This document shows, piece by piece, positions 33,790 through 44,325 of a stretch of DNA of 59,013 bases (positions are counted from its first letter, which is position 1; each line of letters opens with the position of its first letter). The notes beneath the pieces were generated by a model, which saw only the letters and a list, made by a program, of their open reading frames with translations, ran no database searches and had not been told where the DNA came from. The position numbers were made by a program, and so were the translations under genes. Where the stretch lies: the NCBI GenBank assembly GCA_004369045.1, contig ML213531.1, positions 56,763 to 115,775 on the forward strand. Direction: 5' to 3'. The DNA comes from Heliocybe sulcata. Taxonomy: Eukaryota; Basidiomycota; Agaricomycetes; Gloeophyllales; Gloeophyllaceae.

Positions 33790-35283
33790 GATCGAGATTC
33801 GCAGAAGCTGGCTGGGGTTAGGGTATTACGTCCGACGCCTGTCAAAGCGGAACAGGAGATCGAGTTACTGTAAGGTGAGAGGAGGTAGGGGTTAGCAGGA
33901 GAAAGACATGGTATGTTGTCAAGGCGGATGAAAAGGATTGCAGGATCAGTCTGGAACGCATTGGCAGGGCGAGGTGGATAAGCTATGACGACATCCCGAC
34001 CACACCGCGCGCCGAGAATAGCGCGTTCTCATGGCCACTATACTCAACGCCGACCGCCGTCTCTCGCGATGACGCAGACTGCTTGCTGCATGACGACCCC
34101 GGCGTATACTACGCCTGACTTCGACCTAGTGCATTTTATTTTGCCGCGCTATGCTGGATGCTTTTCTCTTGGCTGCTGCGCGACTTATCTAGCCGCCCAG
34201 ACTTGCACAGCATGGTCCAACAATGCCAACAGTGATTTACCGCCTTGAGTACTCCCTTTCGCATGGCTGGCTACTCGTTAGCGCCGAAGCATTGATCTTG
34301 GTCCTTGGATGCGTCTGGGCGGTGGAACAGACGCTGGGAGATAGGACGAGGGCGGGATCAAGCGAGCCTGCGAGGGACAAAAAGGTTTGGTTATCTGTAC
34401 TTCCCAAGTCACGCTGACGGCCTGTTGGTCGCCAAAACGATGTCTCTCTACCTTCCGTTCTGAAGGAAGCCCGACGTTCTCTGTATGGAAATATTGCAAA
34501 TGCCGGCGAGCTGATCCATACAGAGAGCGCCTCCCCAGCTCCTCCTCCCTACCCGCCCCCCTCCTTCCAATCGGCACTAGACCCACTCGGTATATTCCCG
34601 GTCTCCTTCTCCTTCTCCTTCGCCGTCTCCCGCTCCTCTGCGTCCGTATGGTTACAGATATGCCCGTGCTGCATGGATGTACCAGACGGGCCGTGCGAGA
34701 GAACATGGACCGTGTATATCGTCCTGGGCACGCGAGCGCTGCGCCGCTATTGCACCCTCATCCGCGCGCATATAGCGGTCTAATGGGTGCGCGAGCTCAA
34801 GCCGCGTTGAACTCGGGATTAGAGAGCGTGTGCTGGATGGGCTGCATTGCTCTAGATGGCGGAAGAGTAGACAAAGTGCGCGTGATCTTTTGGCTGATTT
34901 GAGCACTTTTCGGCGCGTATATGCGCTGCTGTACGATCTAAGTGTGGAGTGATATCTGGTATTCTGATTCCTATTGAAATTAATGTCCTTGTGCTAGTCA
35001 GTCGTTCTATAAACGTCCTGTATTCTGCGCGGAGCTACAACGGTCTCCAGCATATAGCATGCGAACATGTTCCCTGCCTGTAATACGAGGAGGCCGTTAG
35101 ACCAGGCTGATCTTCACCTCAATTAAGACCCAAGGTTCACCTCAATTAAGCGCTTGAGCAGCGTCACAGTCACCTGACATAAGCGTAATGTGACAGTCGC
35201 GCCGCAGCCACGCGCTTCACATCACCTACCGTCAATTCCTTTAGCAGTCCCTGCCACCTCCTTCTCACATCAAAACTCTACAG
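33790..35283. other. Intergenic, no gene recognised
   Basis: Frames up to 171 codons (34387-34902 plus) have arginine/leucine/proline-rich shadow-like composition and no splice support. A tandem TTCACCTCAATTAAG pair occurs at about 35114-35150. No RNA gene found. Confidence 0.4.
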
Positions 35284-36866
35284 ATGCCCGAGGAGAACAT
35301 TAGTGGCGCAATCGACCTGGAACGAAGGATCGAAGAACGCGCTGCCAGAAGGCTTGCTGCGCTGAAGGACAAGATCGAGAAAGCGGAGATACTCAAGGAA
35401 AAGGTGACTCTGACATTAATCCACCCTCCGTGTGTGCGGCGGTCTCACGAGGTGCAGGGAAACCAATTATTTATGAAAGGAGAGTATGACGCCGCGATCG
35501 AGTGCTGGTGGGAGGCGAGTGGCCTCCGTCCCCACGAGCCTGCGTACCATTCAAACACAGCCGCGGCATTTTTGAAACTTGCGAGGTTCGTAACATGCGA
35601 GATACGCGCCGTACCCGTTGCTGAATGTGGCATGTCTAGATACGACGAAGCCGAAGCCGCGGCGCACGCGGCGCTCCTGTGCCAGCCGGACCATCTCAAA
35701 GCGCGCTTCAGGCGGGGTCTCGCTAGGAAAGGGAGAAAACACTACGATACTGCTGTAGTGGGTAAGCTCCATTCCTCCCTCCTCGCCCCTACCACGACAA
35801 TCGTGCCTGCCGCAGATTTCCGGGTCATCCTCTCACAGCTCGACCCCACCAACAACCTCGCAAAAGCGGAGATCGCCATCTGCGAAAAGGAGCTGAAAGG
35901 CGAGGACTGGTACGGCGACGACCGCAGCTGGCGGGAACAGGTGCACCCGTGCCTTGCGTGCGAGAAGTGGGAGGTCGAGTCGGCCTCGGACACGAGCGAC
36001 TGCAACCACTACGGCATCGCCAACCTGCCCTGCCAAGACTACAACCGCGCCGGCTGCTCAAACGGCACGGCGTGCCCCTTCAACCACGCCGCAGACGCCA
36101 AAAGCGTGCGGGACAACCTGTACGCTAGACCTCCGCCTCTCACCTACTAGTACTCATCACTAACCCGCATCCTCTTCGCAGCGGCAAGAACGTATGCATC
36201 CGCCACATCCTCAAGCGCTGCCCACTCTTCTCTGCCCGCTGCCCCTACTCGCACGACCTCCACCACCTGCCCGCCCAATGGACCTTCAAAACCTGGCAAG
36301 AACGCGAAACATTCAAAAACGCGTACTACCAAGCACGCGTGGACGACAAGCAGGACCCGGACATCCGCGACCCCATCCTCATGCGCTACCCGCACCTGGG
36401 CAAAGACATGCGACGCCTCCCGTACGTGGCGCTGCAGATGACCCGAGAATACGAGCTGGACTTCGACCCTCGCCGCGACGAGGAAGGCAGCGTAAGCAGC
36501 TGGGCGTCTACCAGCAGCAGCGAGCGGGACAGCGACGACTTCGGCTCGGTGACGTCGGAGGACTGGAACCACGCTATTGACGCAGCAAATGCATCATACG
36601 ACACCAGCGATGGAGCTTTACAGGAAGAAGATGGGGAGGAAAGGCAGAAAACGCAAGAGCGCGAAGAGCGGGAGCGGCGAGAGAACCACGGTTTCACGCT
36701 GGATGAAGTGGACACGCTCGCGGAGCAGGGCGTGAAGCCTTGGGATCCACAAGCAAAGGCGAGTTGCCGCCTGTGCCATGGCCGTGATTATGCTTACACA
36801 TCCTGCGATACAGTATATCCTGAGTGTACTCAGCTACTAAAGCATTACTGTAAGGGCACCAGCTGA
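35284..36866 (+). CDS. TPR plus tandem CCCH zinc-finger protein (paralogue 2)
   Basis: Exons 35284-35403, 35458-35585, 35640-35761, 35816-36119 and 36182-36866 join in phase to 452 residues. A helical N-terminus (IEERAARRLAALKDKIEKAE) leads into a classical TPR signature, LKEKGNQLFMKGEYDAAIE, then further TPR helices to residue 130. CCCH finger 1 is CQDYNRAGCSNGTACPFNH and finger 2 is CIRHILKRCPLFSARCPYSH. Unlike paralogue 1 it has a long acidic C-terminus with an Asp/Glu/Ser-rich linker, the helix FTLDEVDTLAEQGVKPWD and a final Cys-rich stretch (CRLCHG). An RNA-associated adaptor role is inferred from the domains only. The start ATG is preceded by a good leader and the frame is clean. Confidence 0.85.
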
Positions 36867-37253
36867 TGCAGACACGTAAAGTGCAAACGACATTCTTCAA
36901 TTTCTGTACTCGAAGTCTACATGCGTAATTGACGACCGAACCTTCTAATGGAGTGCAGCGTGACCGGTACCCTCCGTCGACGCTGCATCGAACACGCGCG
37001 ACAGGACAGGTACTCAGTACCAAAGTCTAGAGTATACGACATTTCTGCTTAAAAATTAGGATGGTCGCACATTACGGCCACTACCTGATGCCTAGAACAT
37101 TAACAATGAATTATAGTGGAAGGGCATAACGCTTGAGACATGGTGGCATAACGATAGAGGTGTGGTCTTGTACAGCGGAGATGACTTGCTGTCGAAACAT
37201 CTGCGATGAACTTCGCGGAAGGCGGGAAACCAGTGGAAAGGACTTGATACGTA
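36867..37253. other. Convergent intergenic region
   Basis: Between the stops of the TPR-CCCH and DUF262 genes; nothing recognised. Confidence 0.4.
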
Positions 37254-40200
37254 TCATGTTCGCTTCTGGCTTTCCGGACTCTTGGATCTTGTTCTCCAAC
37301 TTTTGCCACTCTCTCGACGGTCGTAGTCATAGTCTCGCCTCCGTTCATAGTAGTCCACCTCCCTCTCGCGAGACCTGGACCTATACCGATACCTGTCCCT
37401 CGATACATCTCTCCCGCGATCCCGACGGTCTTTATAATCATGATCGTATTCGCGACTGCTGCGGTTACGGCCAGACCTTTCGTCGTAATAATATGACCGG
37501 CTTCGGTCATGATAACGATCGACATCATCATCATAGGAAGCGACAGAGGGTGTATGGTGTGGTCGTCTTGAATCAATGCTCGTCTGTGAGGTCGTGTAAT
37601 CCGAGTAGGACCGGTCGGCCCGAGGTTGTCGTGGCGGGGAGCGAGAGTGAAGTGCTTGAGGGGGTTGCCTCCCATTGCTCGCTTCTCCCGACACAGTTCC
37701 ATCAAATGGGATCGACCACGGCTGAGGGACGGATTGTAGGAGCGGCGAAGGGGCAACGATACCTGCTGGAGACACCCCCGTATTATGCGCCGGTATCACA
37801 AAGCTCGCATTTGACGTTAATGAACTCGGTATCATATGCGTGGGCACTGGTGTAGGAACGGAACGGATGAGCAAGCATCTCCGGTACGGGAAATTTTCCA
37901 ACTTACCAGGACCAAACCGGGTTGCAGATAGTCGAGGGCCTGCGCCGGCATCAGGTCCGCTCACAATATTCGCTAGCTGAGCGTTGTCGAGTTGAATACC
38001 AGCCTTGACTAGCAACGACTCAATGTTCGCTTCCTGTATCCGGTCTGCTGGACTACCGGATGACGGCACCTGTGCCGTCTGCTGTAATTGCTGCGCCAAA
38101 GAATGAAGCTGGGACGGATCAATCTGCAGTGCGGGCGGTGGCGGTCGCCTTGGATCACGAGTCACTTGCGGATTGCCTGAAGGATCTTGGGGATTGGCTG
38201 CCACGGCACCGGAAGGCGTGATTGATCTCGATGTCGCTGGGTCCGTGACACCCCTGGCACGTCGGATCGGTGCTAACCTATCCAGCAGGGATGTCTCTAG
38301 TTCACGCTTGATAGCGACGCCCGATGAGGAGCCGTTAACTGCGTTGGAACCGTTGATATTTGCTGAAGGTCGCACATTGGGCGACCCAAATGCTACCGGC
38401 GGCGAGACTACCTCTGGTTTGACTGCCGGGGTACCGGGAAACGAGTGCCTCGCGAGGTGTCTCGAAGGGGCTTGGATGTCTGACGACGGTGCCATGCTTG
38501 CCTGCCGACTTGGTCCTCGAGGAAGCAAGCGCGGTTGAGCAGTTGCTTCGACAGTTGGGGTACCTGGGGCTGACTGAGGTTTCGATAAAGAGCTCGAAGC
38601 CTGTTGACGGTCTTGAGGAGCTACGGATTCACGAGCTGTGTTCTGCTCAGGGAACTCCTTCTCTTGAATTCTCGCGTCTCTAGAAGTGGATATGGCGGGT
38701 ACTCCACCAGTTTTCTGAAGCTTCTTCGTCGCTTGCTTCGCCGTAGGTGTAATTGGCGTTCCCCCAGTTCTCTTGGCCATCTGACCTGCCACAGATGTAC
38801 CAGTGGCAATTCTCGCACCATCATCGGTCTTCTTCTTCGCCATCTTCGGTGGAGCTGCAGTGCTAGAAGTAGACCCGTTCGCTGTTGTCGTCTGCTTCGC
38901 TTTTGCAGCCTTCGTAGGTGTCTTGCCCACGCTCCGACTAAGCGGCTCACCGTCCATCTCGTCATCGCTATCCGCCCTCTTCCTCTTCCTCTTCGCCTGT
39001 TTCACTTCATTTGCAGGAGCGTTCTTCCCGCTCTTCATGTCCTTCACGGTCTTCACGATGAACGCGCCCATCGTCTTCGTAACCTTCCCGTTCGCCCGAA
39101 CATCGGCGTGCTTCTCGCGGACAGCCTTCCTCAGAGCCTTGAGAGCCTCTACCAGGGCTTTCAGGTCGAACTTCTCCATCCATTGGCCATCCTTGTCCTT
39201 CTTCCCGCGAGCCGGTTTGACCTCCATCCATGCATATATCATCACACCGATCATGACAAACTCGATTGGACTCAGACGATTCGGCCGACTAAACAAGGCC
39301 TTGTTCGTGCTATCGGCAGCCAGCCTTATGTACACGTCGAACATGTCCCGGATCTAGGAGCATTCATGAGCAAGGCGGAATCGCTCGTCCGGTGCCAAGT
39401 TCAAGGCCAGTTGAGCACGCGCATCCACAATTTCCAGTGGGTGAGAATGGCATGCGTTGACAAAGCACGCGATAACCGCACAGAGCCCCAGTCGAGGAAA
39501 CAAGCGAAGGAGACTCACCTTCCCCTCTAGTTCCTTCCCGACTTCATCCTTCATGAGATACTTCGCTAACGTGTCCGTGGAGGGCATAGGGGAGTACTTG
39601 GGATATTGTTCGATAAAGTATACCACCATCAGGGTGCACTGAAACGCACGGCCTACGAAAAGAAACGCGAGATTAGAGGCGACAGATCCACAAGAGTGCG
39701 GAAGGGATCCTGTCTTGACGAGAGGAATCTAATCCCTCACCTCTTTCGGTACTCCATTCGAGCGTGTCGCCAAACCCTTGTGGCGCAGGGCCCAGGACAC
39801 TCTGTTGAAGGTTCCGAACATAAGTAGCCAAAGGCCCGTTCAGAGCCTGCATTCGTTCTGAACATGGCGGGATGTCAATTATCCGACCTATCCCACGATA
39901 GTTGACGGCGTACCTGCAGGGGTAAGAGCAACGCCAAGTTGAACTCTCTGCGAAGGCTCGATATAGGACGAGTACGAGACATCATGAATGCACAAACCTG
40001 AAAGATCTCCCGCTCCTGGTCGGGTGTTAGACCATCATACTCGACGCAGCATATCTGTTCGTTGCCGAAACGGTTGATGTATGCTTTCGGGAGTAGTCTC
40101 CGTTTCGTTTTGCATCCCGGGGTCTGTTTGTAATACAGTCGGTCGTTCGTGAACCTAATGTCGAGTTAGCTATCGAGACTAAAGAGAGGACAAAAATGTG

Positions 40201-41364
40201 TAGAGGTTACGCACGAGTCCTTATCTGGGTGTCAAAGCAAAAGGTAGCACCCATAGACCTCAGATAGCATCAAGGTAAAACACTTACGAGGAATCTGGCG
40301 GCCCCGTGGGAATGAAGATTGATCAGGTTCAGAAGAGGTAAAATCGGGAGCAATCTCACCAAGCCGTCCATGAACCTTTGAATTGCCGTCAGCCGCTGCT
40401 TCCCGTCAATACAAACCCGCTGCTCCGTCCCGTCATCTTGGGCTATGACGGCTAAGACAAACCATTGCATCAGAAAAGTTGTTTATGCCAGCAGATGGAA
40501 CCAACCAAATATGACGGGCGGTATATAGTAATGTCGAAGGATGGAATCAATGAGTCCCGACTGCTTGCCTTCGGTCCACACGACGTCTGATACGGGCAGT
40601 ATATCAGTACGATCCGGTTCGTGTGAGCAATATACACCTACCTCGCTGATACTCCGGATCCAGATCAATGGAGTTCTCGATGATCTGATCTGGAGAAAGG
40701 GGGACAGTCAATCAGTGATGTTTCCTGAGGGTCCGGACATATCAAAATGACGCCCGCCAAGTAGTGCTCCGGTCCTCGATGGGGTCAGATCGACCACGTT
40801 TTTAACTCGAGATGAACCACGAGGCGACCTTCTGATACACGTTACCCTTTGTTCTCATTTTCTAACCAGTAGAAACTGAGAAAGAAGGGACTGAGAAGAG
40901 CGCAACGGCAGCCGGCGCTCTCCAGACGTAGCCGCTAATTTTAGACGACTCTAAAACTGTCCAACTTGCCTCGCGTCGGAACACCTCGTTTGATAAGATT
41001 CCGAACTCAAATCTTGAGGCGACCTAGCCTCGCCTGACAACACTACCGCCATCAAGCGCTCCTCAGATAGGTCGGATACAAGACCGATTGTCCAAGATAT
41101 CAAAACGGAGGATTTACACGTACCGTACAACGACTTGGCCGTATACTGCGTCGTGCGTGGAGGCCTCAAGGCATTCGTGATCACGTAGTCCCTCTTTGGC
41201 TCCCCCTTCCTCGGCCTCCCAGGCTTTGCTCGAGCGGTGGCATTGGCAGTGGATGCGCGTTGTCGTGGGGCATAGTTCTCGTGTTCGGATTGCCCGGACG
41301 ATGGCTCATAGTCGTCCACATCAGATAAGGCTGTCAGAGAGCTCTCCTCGCTGTCCGAAAACAT
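37254..41364 (-). CDS. DUF262 (ParB/GmrSD-like) protein with long Arg/Ser-rich tail
   Basis: Exons 41364-41124, 40689-40642, 40586-40506, 40451-40360, 40294-40288, 40224-40215, 40154-39998, 39947-39914, 39857-39741, 39652-39519 and 39353-37254 (with a 60-base intron 37906-37847) give 986 residues in one phase. After an acidic/Ser N-terminus with an AT-hook-like KPGRPRKGEPKR, the DUF262 core (about 80-310) reads LDPEYQRDVVW, GLIDSILRHYYIPPVIF, VCIDGKQRLTAIQRFMDG and EREIFQRVQLGVALTPAER. DGKQR is the conserved ParB-like motif of this family, related to nucleases and NTP-dependent restriction GmrS. The C-terminal 600 residues are basic, disordered and end in an RS/RD/RY-rich region like splicing factors. 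Nuclear role inferred; biochemical activity unknown. The ATG at 41364 is the first in frame. Confidence 0.85.
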
Positions 41365-42857
41365 TCCAGTCGATGTACTATGGCTAGAGTCGAGCGAGCG
41401 CGAAGCTGAAGTAGGGTGTGGTGGAAGAGTAAAGACAGGCAAAGCTGAAAGACAGAGGGCTTTTAAAGCAGACTTTCAGGCAACCCACGAGGTTCAAGCG
41501 AGGATCGCACTTCCACCGTCCAAGCACAAGGGAGCTACCGATAAATGAATAATGAATAGGAGGCTTCCGTTTATTTTGGGGCCATTTTGTAGAAAACCGG
41601 GCACTTTGCGGAACTCGCGTCATTTTACACTCCGATCATAAGTCAAAGCTGCGAAGACTGGCTGCGTGTCTATTCGCATCGGAATGATCGCATGCAAAGC
41701 AGACTGAGGTGTCATGATACGTTCAAGAACTCCCGTTGTGAGCTGCGGAGGGATTGCTTTTTCTGTCGTCGACTGCTAGTGAATCCGGGTGGGGTTGTCG
41801 GAAGATCGTTGATATTTTTGTTAAAACATCCCCCGAAATATCTGACGTCCATAGCGATCTGCTCGAGCTATTCTTGCTGATCCTGGCAGTCACCCGCGTC
41901 CGCCTGTCCTAAGGGCGTAAACACACGTAAGTTGCCAGCAGTATCTGCGAGGCGCAGGATACACATGACGACAGCGTGGCGTACTGACACGTTGCAGTGG
42001 GATGAGGCATGCTATGCAGGGGCGTACCGTACATAAGATAGGTGAATATATTGGGTGATGGGACACTCAAGCAAAGACCCTGCCGTGAGCGGGACTCGGT
42101 CATCACTATAAAACAACCGATGCAAGATACAACATGATACAAGAATCTACTTACAGGGGCATTGCAATTCACGGCCGGGGTTATATGTATGTATCGCCTT
42201 AATTGAGGCAACTGAGCCCGTAGCAGGAGCACAGCGCTATTCCCATATCATTGCCGCGTGTTATAGACACCGCGGATAAGTACTAGTCAACACCATGGTT
42301 GCTGAGAAACAGCATTGGTATCATTTCTTTTCTTCTAAATCCTCTTCGCTTTCTCCCTCTAGTCGACTGATGAGGAGCTCAACACGCATTTGGGGAGTTG
42401 TTGTGATTGCGTAACTCCTTTTGGTGTAGCGTAATGATATCCATTTCCTATATCCACCTACATATTATCTTTTGCCAATGTGGTACATGTGTCGTAAATG
42501 AGCGCTGCGATTGTGGCTATTTGGTGACGCGTAGCAGTCATGTGAGCCTTCTATAAGTTCCCACACCAGACCAGCCTCTCGTCCATCTGCGCGCGACCAG
42601 TACTTGCTAGTGAGCGCTAGAGTTCTTTGCGAGCGCACCTTATCCCAGACTTCGATTATCTACCATAAATGCCGAATTATCATGATTTCAGGAAATGTCT
42701 GACAACATGCGGAATGCTCACGGAATCTTGAACTTCACATTGCCGAGATATAAACAGATCCTCCAATCTGCGAAACCGATAAGCTTGCGCGGGACCCACG
42801 GTTTCATCTCTACCTTGAACGGTTCCATCCCCGTTGAGAGCGACCTTGACAGGTAAT
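41365..42857. other. Divergent promoter region between the DUF262 and LamB genes
   Basis: No coding frame supported. The two genes point away from each other, so both promoters lie here. Confidence 0.45.
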
Positions 42858-44086
42858 ATGACACCGTTAAAGGCTACAGTCAATTGCGACATGGGAGAGG
42901 TGTGTCAATCATGTTATAGCTGCAGAATGATCGGTCGGTGAAACTGAGCTCATCGTCGCAGGGCTACTCCTTATACACTATGGCAAGTTCAAGGTATATG
43001 ATATGCGAACACTTCTGACGCATTGTCAAAGGGCGATGATGAGTCCCTGATGAAGACCATCCACCTTGCCAACGTCGCATGCGGATTCCATGCATCGTAC
43101 GCTTGTCCATTTCTTCTTCAACCCCCCGCTGCTTACCACCATCTGCATTCCCAGTGACTTCCAGATTATGGATAAAACAGTCCAAATTGCGAAAGAGAAC
43201 AACGTTCTAGTTGGCGCTCACCCGTCCTTGCCCGACAGGCAAGGCTTCGGGCGACGGGAAATGGCTATGGAGCCGGTATGTTCACGCTGAATATGGATGG
43301 GCCTGGGCCTCGAATCACTGATTAATATCTGTTAGGACGAACTTGCAGCATGTTTTACCTACCAAGTTGGCGCTCTGAATGGTTTCCTGCAGCGGTATGG
43401 TCTCAAGCTTAACCACGTAAGCGCATCTCTTCATCCTTTGTCTCTTTATGCTAGACGCTGCGGTAAAGGTGAAACCTCATGGCTCGGTCTACGGCCAAAC
43501 TGCGCGTGATCCCGCTTTAGCACAGGCGGCGGTGAGCGTCTGTAAGCCATTCGGATCTGACGTTGCCTTCGTCGGATTAGCCGGGACAGCCCATGTCCAA
43601 GCCGCGAAGGAGGCCGGAGTGCCGTTCATCGCAGGTATAGACTTTACTCTCTTGCTGAGACGTATAGATAAAGGGAAAGCTGACTCCTGGCTATAGAGTG
43701 GTTTGCAGACCTGGAATATAGTCCCGAGGGAAAGCTTCTCATCACGAAGTGCGTCTGGAGACCGTTTCTCGGCTTCCTTTACGGTCAGCTAAACAGTAAT
43801 GCTGTGCTACAGAAAGCATGACCCCGTTACGGCCGACGAAGTCCGCCGACGGGTGTCGAATCTCCTTGAGCGCCGGGAGGTCACGACGACTGCAGGAACG
43901 ATTCCCTTCCCCGACGGCGTCGATGAAGTCTCGATCTGCGTGCACAGTGATACGCCTGTACGTGACGCTATACTTGAGTCGTTGACTGAGGAGCTGATTG
44001 TTCCGCCACAGGGTGCGGTGGAGATCGCGAAGCTGGTGAAAGGGATGGTGGATGACAGTAACCAGAAGAATGGGTATACCATTTAA
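42858..44086 (+). CDS. lamB: LamB/YcsF family protein (5-oxoprolinase subunit A-like)
   Basis: Exons 42858-42899, 42962-42982, 43032-43096, 43155-43275, 43336-43416, 43469-43634, 43697-43748 and 43813-44086 join in phase to 273 residues, the usual family size. Landmarks: VNCDMGEGYS at the N-terminus, [68 protein letters not shown] and [14 protein letters not shown]. The family is named after Aspergillus nidulans lamB (lactam use); the bacterial homologue PxpA works with KipI/KipA-like PxpB/PxpC to open 5-oxoproline with ATP. The second intron (42983-43031) begins GCAAGT, a GC-AG intron; using the nearby GT instead breaks the frame. A carboxylase with KipI/KipA-like domains lies at 8803-13432, a plausible partner. 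Confidence 0.92.
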
Positions 44087-44325
44087 AGAGCGGTGACTAT
44101 ACAAGATCTGATGTAAGAATACCTATTGAACACACTCGACTGCTCTGCGATTCTATAAGGATGACGCTCATCGATTGATATATTTAGTTGCAGTCTTTCG
44201 ATGGCTGCTCGTAGGAGAATCCCAATAAGCGCCCAGGCGCGAGCATTCATATTCAGCTTATTTGTGCATAAGAGCAGTCATCGATAGGACGGCTCCGACT
44301 TCTGTTATACGGCCACCTCGGCCGT

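Noticed and set aside
38604-39530. 308-codon plus-strand frame
   Set aside because: Antisense to the DUF262-RS gene; Leu/Arg/Ser-rich shadow of a basic low-complexity region.
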